Of a DNA stretch of 64,000 bases, positions 50,236 to 61,800 are shown piece by piece. Position 1 is the stretch's first letter; every line of letters starts with the position of its first letter. The stretch comes from Brugia malayi. Its lineage: Eukaryota > Nematoda > Chromadorea > Rhabditida > Onchocercidae. A model generated the notes under the pieces. It made no database searches. It was not told where the DNA came from and saw only the letters and a program-made list of their open reading frames with translations. The stretch covers positions 6,995,001-7,059,000 of the forward strand of contig NW_025062476.1 in the NCBI RefSeq assembly GCF_000002995.4, in the 5' to 3' direction. The position numbers and the translations under genes were made by a program.

Positions 50236-50692
50236 CATTTTTTTCTTTTTTTCGAAGTTCAAGAAAATAAGACAGTAAATACCTAAGAGTGATATATTCA
50301 GGTAAAGTATCATAAACATTTCTCTTCCTCTTGAGCTATTAAATGTTATAAAAATTAGAGATTACTAATACAACTAGCAACACTTTGGATTATAAATAAT
50401 TCAATGTTTTTTTTTCCTATCTTTTGTTTTCTGATTTTACTTGAGTAATTGTTAAGTTATTGATCAAATATCATTCACAATCGATTATTGTTTAATCAAT
50501 TAATTATTGTAAATTAATGGAACAAAATTTTAAATTTAAGCTACAAGTAACAATGTTATCTAAATTTATGCCTAGCAGATTTCAATTTTTTTTGTTTGTT
50601 TGTTAATCATCGTCTTGTTTATCTTTTAATTTCCTCTATATTGAACGATTATGAGAAAATAATGTTGTAAATTAAGATTGAAATATTGTTTT

Positions 50693-50698
50693 AATAAA
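50693..50698 (+). terminator. AATAAA polyadenylation signal, K+ channel gene
   Basis: Canonical hexamer about 460 bp after the channel stop codon. In such AT-rich DNA the motif is common, so the assignment is tentative. Confidence 0.35.
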
Positions 50699-53600
50699 TA
50701 ATACGCAAATACTATTTCCTTAGTGATACAATTAATTTAACGAATTGAAAATGTTTGAAAGCAAAAAATTCATCATGATTCGTTTTATCAGACATAACAG
50801 CAAATAATAAACAATAAACTTAGTTTGAGGATATTCAACCTATCAAGAAAATGCAATGATAAATTTTTGATTATTAGAAAAAATTAGAATAGTGAATTTC
50901 GTGATAATTTTGTAAATTATTCAATCACTGTTATGCAATGATTTAATTAATGAAGAAAAAATTATTGAAAATATTTAATAATTGTTAAATTAGATACAAT
51001 TATACAAAAGAAGGGGAAATATATCACTGTTGTCTACCAAGCGTTTACATACTGATAATTTGATGATCTAATCATGCAGTTCAAATCATAATAGTACAGT
51101 ATTTTTAAATTTTAAGATTCAAGAGCAAAATATTGAGCTGCATTTAGCTTTAACTAAACAAAGCTAGATGCAGCTGAATAATTTTTAAAAAAGCTCTAAA
51201 AGCTTTCAAATAAATTAGATTTCGTTTGTGAAATTTTTAATTCTCAATAAATATTTAAATTATTCAGAATTTAAAAAAAAATTAAACGCTACTTGTTTAC
51301 TAAATGATTATTTATGACTCTAATTTTTACATAATTATCTTACATAATTATCGTTAATTAGTCAATTAATTAATTATTAGCAATTGAAAATAACCATAGG
51401 AGTACCATATCAGAATTGACCATTGTTATCAACTAGTGAATATAACTTCAATATTTTCTTAAATTAAAAAAAATTTACATAACATAACAAAATGAAAAAT
51501 TTAAGAAGACAGAAAAATAGAAAAAAAATTCATTATAAATTTTTAGAGTTTAACTAAACGAACAATATCATAAGACAAATAAAAATATTTATTTGAAAAG
51601 ACATGAAAACTTCCAAAGAGCTTGAACTAGAAAATTTGAATCTGAGTTCCGCTTAATTTTTCATTCAAAACCTAAAATTTGAAATTTTAGTAATATCATC
51701 AAATATTTTCATGACACATGCATGCATTATTCATTTAAATTTATCTCATACTTTTAATTCAACTAAAATAATTCTTAAAATTTTCCGGGAAAATTTTGGC
51801 GAAATTTGATTATTTTCATTTTAAACTATCAAAACTTAGTAGGCATTTGAATTGAAAATAAAATCAAAAGTTGATGAAACAAAAAAGTTAGAAAAGGTTG
51901 CTTGACTCTCTTGCCCCCTCTCTCTCTCTCTTTCCCTCCTTCTTTTTTCCACCAAGAAATTGCTTTCAACAATAACTTAAATGTTAAAATTTTATCAATT
52001 CAATATCAGAAAAATTAAAGAAATAATACCTTTTATTAATTTCAATATCAGATACTGTTTTGGGGTTATAATTCTTACTCAGTTATCATTACTTTACTAA
52101 GCTGTATCAGTTTGAAATTAGCTATAATATGATATAAAGCTGAATGAACTTTGAATAGAATAAAATCTAGCATTACAGGACATACCATTAATGATAAAGT
52201 GATATATATTATTATTATTTGAGATTAATTCTTAAAAAAAATCTTCAATTCAGATTTTCCAGTTTTCCCTATTTTAAGAATGACGTAAATTTTTCAATAT
52301 TTCTAAAAACTAATTACTTCATCTATTATCTGTCTTTCCTTTGCTTTTTTTTTCTCAAAAATGCAACAATTAAAAAACGATGAATAATTTAAATGACTAC
52401 AAAGTTTTATATTTCTGATTTTTCTTTTTTGGATGATTTTACTAATTTTAAAAGCTTCAATTATATCAATTAGTCTTCTCATTTTTCTGTGAATTTTCTT
52501 TAAAATTTCATTCATTTTCATCTTTAAATGACTAAAAATCTGTTTCTTTCTAAAATTCTATTAAAATATTTGTTTGTATTAAATTAATACTAATTTTCAT
52601 TCATTCCCGTTCTTTCTTTTGTATTATTCAAACAAATTTACAAATTTGAATTCATTTTCTAAAAAATATTGTTGAAGTTTTCAATGTTAGAGAATTGTTG
52701 AAAAAGTATTAATCCAGCATGAATAGATATTAACATTAATTGATAAAATTCCGGCCAATAATCAGATGAAAAATTGCTGAGAAATTTTTACCGTAAAAAA
52801 AGAAAATAATGTTAGCTTGTTTCAAATTTTAATGAAACTTTTAGTTACTTATCTATTTATCATCAAATTCAAATTATTACTGTTATTCTTTAATAATTAA
52901 AAAAAAAATACCTTTACGGTAAATAATGGCCATAAACTTTTGCACAATTGCGCCAATTGTATAACTCGAGATTTAGCACAGATGTGTAGTGTATTTTATT
53001 TCAAATAAATTGATATCATTATGACTCGTGATTTTCATTGTTCAAATTCATCTCACTTAGAAATAAACAATCATTTAAAAATTAATGTGCAAATCATCCA
53101 TTTCAAATAAATGAATTCTTAGAAACTTTTTTTAATCATAATTTTGCTAAATCATACTTAAAAATTTTTTGATTAGTTACTTACACACTGAACAGACGTC
53201 ATAATAACACATATAGCATAAGGGAATCAAATGCAATATATGTGTAATGAACCAGTAAACACAGATGAATTCATTTAATGCATTTTTTTTTCATATATAC
53301 CAATAATTACAATAATTACACTACCATAGTTTACAATACATTTACAACTATGCTTAATATATATCACGAGAAAATAATACTAACAACAATGATAATAGTG
53401 ATAATAATAATAAAATGACAATAATGATAAATAACATAATATGAAGAAAGAGAATGACAGCAATAATAATTGTATATTAAAAATAGGTAATAATATTGAT
53501 AATGACAGTAAGAATGACAATTATTATTATGCTTATAATATTGACATAATAATCAGAACAGTAGGAATAATAATAGAGACAATATTGTCATGCATTTTAT

Positions 53601-54424
53601 AATAATATATTGATGGATATTGTCACAATGTCACTTAATTTTTTTTTACTGTATCACTTCATGCATTTATTTTCGTCGCTCTCATTTGCTAAATTTATTT
53701 ATGAAAAAAAAAGAAGTCAATTGAAATAGTCTAACTTTTGTTTATCGACCTGTCATTTCAGTAAATCAAATATTCTTAGAAAAAAAGATCTGATTTTAAC
53801 TTTTAATTCTTTCTTGTTTGGTAAGTTGTTGAATATTTAAGATTTTCAAAGAATTCACTTCATTGAAAAAAAGAATTATTTGAATTAATAATTACGTTTA
53901 ATTTCAATTCTGACATTAATCGTTAGTATCGAATAACTTTCATAGCAATTATCTGTTCAACATATAATCGACAATAATTGTAGATAAAAGTGAAATTTTT
54001 TGATTTCGATGATTAAATAATACTGCTAAAATTCATATTTACTTTCAATTAAATTGTGTTATAGTTAATTAAATCAATGAAAAATATTTCTTTGAAACTT
54101 TGATATTTGTTAGCAGTTAATCAATGATTATTTATGGCAAATTTGGTAGAAATAAAGAGCATTTTAGTTTAATTCTCTCAAAAATTTATTTAACAAAAAA
54201 AATAATTTAATAAATGAATCGAAAATAATTGTATGAGTGGTCTACTTTTTCTAAAATGGTATCTCTGCTCTCTTTTTTTGTTTATTTGCTTTATATATTA
54301 CTTCACGATACAATAAAATTATAATATTTCAGAATATCTGTATAAGATATATTTTCAAACATAATGGTAGATATTTTTTATTATGAGATATATTAAGATG
54401 AAGCACATGGTTTGTTACTAGAAT

Positions 54425-54600
54425 TATGAACGTCATCAGAATCATGATTTATGATACGTTCATTAGCAATCATCTGAGTCATGATATACTTGTTAGCAAT
54501 CAACTGAATCGTAGTTAAATTTACAAGTCATTATCAGATCATCCGAATCATGATATGCTCACTTGTGATCACAATTGTCTAGCGATCAAGCAAATCAAAG
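54425..54600. repeat. Degenerate tandem repeats, unit about 30-40 bp
   Basis: The core GAATCATGAT/GAGTCATGAT followed by a variable ATGC/TACTTG segment and TTAGCAATCA recurs about four times (near 54440, 54475, 54508 and 54548), with substantial divergence between copies. Confidence 0.6.
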
Positions 54601-55119
54601 TATATTATTGAAATATGTTAGAAAAAAAAGTCAAAATTTCGAAATGACGAAGATATTCATAAATTGCCGCAATTCCAAAAATATTTTCTTAGATCTTTGA
54701 AATAAAAAATAGTAAAAAAACGAACAAAAAAGAAAAAATGATAAGATTTCAGGGAGAGATAAATTGAAAAATAGTAAAAGACACAAAAAGTTTTTTCGTT
54801 ATTCTCAATTTGATTTCAACTATTTCATTTCCATTTACTATATTTATAAAGAATAAGAACATCCGCAAGAAATAAATTCTAGTGGTTGAGTTTCAAGAAT
54901 AAAAACAATAGTTAATGAAAGCAATGACAATAATAAGATAACAGTAATGATAATTGTGATAATAAATTCATTATAAAGATGTTCCTCTTATCTTTTCAAC
55001 TCTTTCTCATTTTAACTGATTAAATTAAATGAAATTCTCTAGTTTTCTGCTTTCCAGCTAATATTATTTTTATTGGATTATTGACATGTAATCATTAAAT
55101 CCTTCAATCTTACCCATAG

Positions 55120-55259
55120 CAATATTTTGCTTTATCATATTGTTAATGAGGTAATTAATTGGTCCAACTTAATGATGTTTTATATTGAATACATATCAGT
55201 ATTTTGCCTTGTCATATTGTTAATGAGGTAATTAACTATCAACTTAACGGTGTTTTACT
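55120..55259. repeat. Tandem duplication, period 77 bp
   Basis: A 62-bp block at 55120-55182 recurs at 55197-55259. The core TCATATTGTTAATGAGGTAA is identical in both copies; flanks differ by single bases (CAATATTTTGC versus CAGTATTTTGC). It lies about 0.7 kb upstream of the peptide-precursor gene. Confidence 0.85.
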
Positions 55260-55970
55260 TGTTAAAACTTTAGCCAGCATTAAAATTAATGGAAAATTTG
55301 AAAAATAATCATTTTAAAAAGTATTATATTCTATTCTTATCTTTTTTTCTCCAATAAAATTGAATAAAAGACTTAGGTGAAATAATTAAAAAATGTTTGT
55401 TTGAGCATTTCTTTCTTAAAACAATAGGAAAAATTTTATCGAGCAGAAACTAAAAAGCTGAATTAATAACTTTTATTCAATTAAATGATATTAAGTAAAA
55501 AAATTTTACGATCCAATAATTTATAAGTTAAGTAATTTTAGCATGAAGAATGTAATAAAAAATTCCCAAATTCATAGTAAAATGATTCAGTAATGTTGAT
55601 TGATAATATGGTGATAACAGTCGTGATAAAGCGATAGTAATAGACAATGATAATGGATAATGATAACGATACAATGAAGCAAAATATTGTATTTTGCGAT
55701 ATCTTAATATGTTTTGCTGCATCATTTTAATTATGATTGTAATTATTTGTTACTATCATTGTCATCACTACTATATTCTAATATTAATGTTATTATCAGT
55801 GAAAAATATTGATGTAATCTGTTAAAATTATCTCTGCTTGTAAATCCATCAACTTACAATGATATGATAAATAAATTATTGATGCCACGATTCTATTGGT
55901 GATTGATTTCATTGATATCAGATTTTAGATCAAATTATTAGCAACACAAGTGATCACATAAGCAAACAAA

Positions 55971-57483
55971 ATGCTTAATAAAATATTTGGCTTAGCAATT
56001 ATTCTTCATTCCATACAACAACCTCTTCAGGTATTTTCACTTTATTAAAAACTGAAATGTATTGCAAAAATTGAAATGGATTAAACTGTAAAAATTTTCA
56101 TACAAACATCATTCATGTAATTAATTCATTTATTTGAAAAGAAATTCTTTATGATTTAAAAATTGAAATTTTAAAAATTATGAAGTATATCAGTATGTTT
56201 CAACTGTTTTTTCACTTTTTAAATAAAAATCTTATTAATCCATAATTTTTAATTATTATTAATGTTTTTTTTGCAATAAGAACAAAAAAAAAAAAGGAAT
56301 TTATTCTGAAAATTTAATCAATAATTATTATTCCTTTTGCATTATTCACTCAAAGAATTTGTATTCATGGATTAATGTTAATTTTGTTAAAAAATTTTTT
56401 TGTTTATCACTCATTATTGATTATCCAAATTAAAAAAATGATTTAATTAGAAAAAATAAATATGAATTATAGGCAATATTTTTGAAATTTCATCCAATGG
56501 TAAATAATTATGGAAGAAGAACATTTGATATGCATAATGCGCCGCTAAATTATATCAATAAGCGTGAAGGACTTAAAGGTATAATATTTTATCAAAAGTT
56601 TCATAGCACTGAAAAAAAAAGTAAAAAAGACGAAATTAATGCTTGAAAAAAAAAATTAAAATTAAAAAATCAAAAAAAACTTTTGAAGTTTAATCATTTA
56701 ATCGATTAATTACCATAAAACAATCAGCTACGTTAGCATTATTCATTAATTTTAAAACTTATAAAAACTGTGTAAATTGCAAGACAAGAAAAAAAAACTT
56801 GCAAAGAATCTCGATGTGTTATTTTATTATCAATTCGTGCATTCATTTTAATCAAAAACTACAATTGACAAAACACTGATAAAATTGATCGATCAAATGA
56901 ATATGATAAATTGATTGGTAAAATTAATTAGATAAATTGTTGAATGAAATTAATCAGAGAATATCAAATGAATCATTTTCTTTCATTTAGATTTTTACGA
57001 AATGACTGATCATCGCATCTATCTAATATATCTAAAATTTAACTTCTTTCTTTTTTCTTTTTAGCATACTAATTAATATTTTCTTCCGAGTATGCTAATT
57101 AATATTTTAAAAGATCGATTAACTTAAAGTAACATCAAAAATTTGTTAGCACTATGACTTTAGTGAAATTTTTAATAATTAACAACAACTAAATGAAGCT
57201 ACCTGATGCATTTAATAAAATATTTGCAAAAAAATATTAATGAAACGTAATAAAAAGAATAGTTAATTATTAAATTAATTAGATAATATTCTAATTGCTA
57301 AACAAAGCTTTTAATACAAAAGATAAACGGGATAAATTTTTTCAAAAAAAGCTATTTTTTAAGGAAGTTTTTTTTTAAATAAAGAAATTTCAGATAATTC
57401 AAATATACTTTTGCATTTCTTTTTTAGGCTATCGTTGGGATGAATGCGAATTTTCACCGTTAAGTTGTTTGCTAAGACGTTAA
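55971..57483 (+). CDS. Secreted peptide precursor with an allatostatin-C-like cyclic C-terminus
   Basis: Candidate neuropeptide gene of three phase-compatible exons: 55971-56030, 56473-56578 and 57428-57483, total 222 nt, 73 residues. Residues 1-20 (MLNKIFGLAIILHSIQQPLQ) look like a signal peptide. A basic pair lies at 35-36 (RR). A KR site at 50-51 would release a peptide of about 20 residues beginning EGLKGYRWDE and ending in C62-EFSPLS-C69-LL, with a terminal RR (72-73) that a carboxypeptidase would trim. The C-x6-C ring with F, P and S at the same places as the arthropod allatostatin-C ring (CYFNPISC) is the key evidence. Allatostatin C is the protostome relative of somatostatin and acts on class-A GPCRs. 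The conserved feature is short, so family assignment is inferred. All three introns/exons have good splice signals, and a likely AATAAA follows at 57751. Confidence 0.72.
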
Positions 57484-57750
57484 AATGGAATGATTCATTC
57501 AAAAAAAGATTTGCTTTGAAAATTTTGTTATTCCTTTAGTTGCTTATTTATTTTTTTTAAAAAAAATACAAAAAAAAGTAATAAAAGCGAAAATAAAAAT
57601 TGCATACTTTTCTGCTCAGAAAAAAATTCTATCGCTTTTTTTTCATACTGAAATATTTGTACAGAATATATTACTAAGATTCAAAAATTAGATGGGAAAA
57701 AATGAAATTAATTGATTAACAGTGATAACTAATATTTGTTTTGCTAGTGC

Positions 57751-57756
57751 AATAAA
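57751..57756 (+). terminator. AATAAA polyadenylation signal, peptide-precursor gene
   Basis: Hexamer 268 bp after the TAA stop. Plausible but not unique in this AT-rich sequence. Confidence 0.35.
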
Positions 57757-58665
57757 CTTTTTGTTTTCAACAAAATTTTCATGGCAATACTTATGCTTAA
57801 TAAATTTATCATTTGCTTGTTCATATTACATTTTTTTTCAAGCAACTCAAATTTCATTTTTAAAATTAATTTTAAATGATAAAAGATAATGTGTAAGGTT
57901 TAATAAAGATAAATCACAAGATATTATAATGGTGAAAAATAAATTGACAAATTGAAAATGTTATGGGAAAAATTTGTGAAAATAAAAACTCACAATGGTT
58001 TATCAATCATAAACGAAGTTATAACTTTTTTGAGGCATAGAAATTAATGATAACTAATTTAAAAACTTTCAATTAGATGGTCTATCTGACATTGCAGGTA
58101 TTAATCAGCAATGACCTGTCTTTCAATTAGCAACTCGTTTGACACTACAGATCAGTCAGCAATGACCTGTGCTTCAAAATTTTATGAAATTTTTAAAGTA
58201 ATAGGAAAGACAAAGAAGAAGAAAATAAAAATATTTTATACACCAAGTAGTTTTACAAAAATTTATAGTCACAAAATTTATCAAATTAAACTGAATTGTT
58301 GCTAATCAATCAATCAATAAAATACTCATAATATGAAGATTTATCAAAGTAGTTTACCGAAAAATACCATCGAATAAATGCATAAATAAAAAAAAAAGAA
58401 AAAAAAAAACGAAAAGACAAAATTAGATCAGAAAAAAAAGAATGATTCAAATTCCCATATTTTAATGTTAAAATAATAATATAAATAGTAATAATAATAA
58501 TAAAAATAATAGTATAAGTAATAATATAAGTAGAAAAATAATGACAGTATAAATAGTAATAATAATGCTAATAATAGCAATAATAATAATAATAAAATTT
58601 ACGAAGTATCTATGATATATAAAACTTTCATCATTTTTTTGCTTTTCCTCTCTTTTTCCATGCCA

Positions 58666-58671
58666 TTTATT
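58666..58671 (-). terminator. AATAAA polyadenylation signal, neprilysin gene
   Basis: Reverse-strand hexamer about 130 bp beyond the neprilysin stop codon. The position is typical for nematode 3' UTRs; the assignment is tentative. Confidence 0.4.
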
Positions 58672-58801
58672 CAGGTTGCGCTAAACGATATGTAAAAAAA
58701 AAGCAAAAAAAGAGCAAAAAAAAGACAATAAATTTTGTTTGGGAAATTTCCATGCATAAATGCAATTTAATTAAATCATTTCAACTACTCATTCATCTGT
58801 C

Positions 58802-61800
58802 CTACCATACGCGACATTTGTGACGTGGATTCATTGGACTGCCCGATGGACAATTATATGCTTTTGCGAAATCTTCCGAATTTGATAATGGCCCTTTTAC
58901 CCTGTAATCATATGAAAATTTTATAGTCAATAAATAAATTAATCATAAGTCTCTCGAATTATTGCATTATTATGTAACAAATACACCTTTATCATCATTA
59001 TTATTATCATAAATTTATAAAAAAACTTGCAAATTTTTTAAGAAACTACTGCTATTCTTATTTTCATTATTATTTATTATTATTAATTTATACCAATTTG
59101 TTATTATTACTTTAAAATGATTTTTGTTATCATTAATTATTTCATTAATTATCATTTTTTCTATTACATCATTAATTGCCACTATGTTATAGATTAAACA
59201 GAATTTTTCCACGATAATTTACACATATGCAAGCAATTCACCTGATTGGTCCCGGTGAATGCTCAGATGTCCGTAATTTTCTCACTGCTTCCTTATCATT
59301 CATAGTACCACACCAAATCTAAAATTATCATTTATTCCCAAATTTAGATTAAAAAAATGACAAATTTTTTACTAATAATTTTAAATCATTCACTTAATAA
59401 CAGTAGCATTTTGAATAAATAAAAATCTTTAATTTGCAGTTCCTTTTTTAAAAGAATTACATTAGCAATATGAGCAACAAATAATATATTTAATCTATGT
59501 ATCATAGATTAAAATCATTGTAATGAACACTTAATGTAGTATATTTATTGTATGAGCAAATAATTTCCAAAAAATTTTTCGATATATTAATAATTTCAAA
59601 CGTTTAACAATTTTCCATCACTAATGTTTTGAAAATATTTAACAAACTTTAATGTTTTTTTCGTTTTAATTTTTCGTTTGTTAGGAAAAGAAAAGAGATT
59701 CAACTGATGATATTAATAATTTATAAGTGAAATAATCATAGTAAAACACTTCTAAATGACTTTTTTCTGCCTTCCAATTTTTGCTTACATATGTTTTTTA
59801 GTAATAAATATTACTTTTTAAACTGAAAATGAAGTTAAACACAAGCAAATATTTTTATACATTTTAAAATCTTTTCTGAATTATTAAAAAGCAAAAAAAA
59901 ATTTATCAAAAAAAATCGAAAAAATTAAATCAAAAAAAAATCAAAGTTTTTTTAGTTCTTTTTTTTTCTAATTTTCATTCTTTTCAATTTATTTTAATTA
60001 TTATACTGCACAAAATTAATTATAGAAATAAAAAATTCGACAAAAAAGGTATTTAAAAATCATACTTCGAATAAAAAGTAATATTTCATTCTATTATCTA
60101 TGTTATTGAACGAACTAATTCTAAATTCTTATATTAAAGTACTTCTATTAAAATTTTAAGAAATAAAATTTTTTCTTAAAAATTATTTTAAACTACTGCA
60201 ATTATCACTTATTTATTCTAAAGAGAAAATACTGTATTTTTTTTGATATGAAAAATCTTTAACAGTACTAAATATTGAATACGTATTATTCACCTGAGCA
60301 TAATTCAGGAAGAATAATTGATCATGCGTCAAGTTGACACCCGGCAACAGCGAGTATTGTGGATTTTTGCGCACATACTTTTTATATGCTCTGTAAGCCT
60401 GTTTCAATCCACCATTATCAGCTATATTTTCACCCTGAAACGCATAGCCTTACCTTTTCAAAGAAAAATTCTCTAATAAGGCTTGTACAGTTAACAGTTT
60501 TCTGGAATAATTAATATCTAATTAAGCCGCATATTTAGGCCCAATTAGGTATTGTTTTTTTCTAGGAGTTTGTGAAATTATCACTGTCTGATAAGGTTCG
60601 CATGAAGAAGTTTCGGAATGATTATTTCTATAAGGGAAATAGTTATTAACCAATTAGGCTTATAGAAAGGAAGCTTCTGGAATAACTATGTCTAAGGAGA
60701 ATAATCTCTGTCTGTGACCTTGAGATGATCATTGTTTGTGATCTACTATACTAATAAGGTCAGCACGAGAAAGAGTATTCGATATGTCTAATTAAGCAAT
60801 CATTGATGATTGCTTAATTAGACTTCCAGAACAAACATTCCTAGAATAATTTAGTATGGCTTGTACGAGGAAAATTTTTTAAATGATTATTATCTGATTA
60901 AGCTTGTACAAATAGATGTTCACGTAATTTACGTGCCTAATAAGGCTTGTACTATTGCGATCATTGCCAAATTAAGCTTTTAGAAGGAAATAGTTTCTGA
61001 AACAGTACTTGAAAGGAAATTCCCAAAAATAATTAGACTATTATATAAGCAATTAATTTAAATAATTCGAGTGCAAATGCAATATTGATGCAATTAATAT
61101 ATTTTATTATTATTAATATTTTTATTAATTATAAGCGATTCTTCTAAAAACTATAAAGTAAATTATAAATAATAAATGAAATTGATAAAATAGATTAATA
61201 CAATTCATATTATACATTCATATATTATTATTATTATCAAAAAGTCATTTTTTGATTAAAAAAAAGAAAAAATTAAGATACTTTTGTGCTACGTCCATTA
61301 ACTTTCATACCAATTTGTTCAAGTACAAACGCTGAGTATTGGTCCTCAATGCATTTTGTTTTCATTTCAAATTTTTCAATTGTTGCATTATCCCACCATT
61401 GTCGAATATTACCATATTTATCATACAATCGTCCTATATTACATTCTGATTAGAAAAATTATTTTTTAGCTTAAAAGCTAAAAGAGAAAAGATTAGTAAA
61501 TACAGTATTTGCCTTCTTTAATTTAAAATAAAACTTTATAAATTTAGCAAGGATAAACATAATATGATAAAAGTATTAGTTGTTATTATTGAGATAAAAT
61601 AATTTGATTGAAAAGATTTATTGAAATTCAAATTAAAAAGGAAAAAAGTGTAAACTAATTCAATTTTTTTCGAATTAATCTTTCTGAATCAATTTTCTTT
61701 CTGCTAACTACAAAACACTTTACATAATAGTTTTTCAAACTTAAAAAATAGAGTAATTTTGATTACATATTTTTAATTAAATTATGTAAAAGTTTATGCT

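Larger units (their letters stand above)
50236..55970. other. Intergenic region between the K+ channel and the peptide gene
   Basis: About 5.7 kb. It begins with the channel 3' UTR (AATAAA at 50693). It contains a CT-rich tract near 51917-51948, imperfect ATN repeats at about 53380-53560, degenerate 30-40-bp repeats at 54425-54600 and a 77-bp-period duplication at 55120-55259. It should also contain the promoter of the peptide gene. A GC-richer minus-strand patch at about 52915-52985 was considered and rejected. No other gene is supported. Confidence 0.55.
57484..58801. other. Convergent intergenic region
   Basis: Spacer between the tail-to-tail peptide and neprilysin genes. It includes the peptide gene's 3' UTR, an imperfect direct repeat of about 30 bp (58088-58119 and 58141-58170, sharing CAGCAATGACCTGT), AT-rich ATN repeats (about 58470-58600), and the neprilysin 3' UTR. 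No coding exon is seen. Confidence 0.6.

Noticed and set aside
52900..53206. Minus-strand GC-richer patch with a short ATG exon (MTSVQC, donor GTAAGT) and a possible downstream exon reading LYNWRNCAKVYGHYLP
   Set aside because: The second segment lacks a convincing acceptor (TCTCGAG, no pyrimidine tract) and the product would be only 22 residues with no signal peptide.
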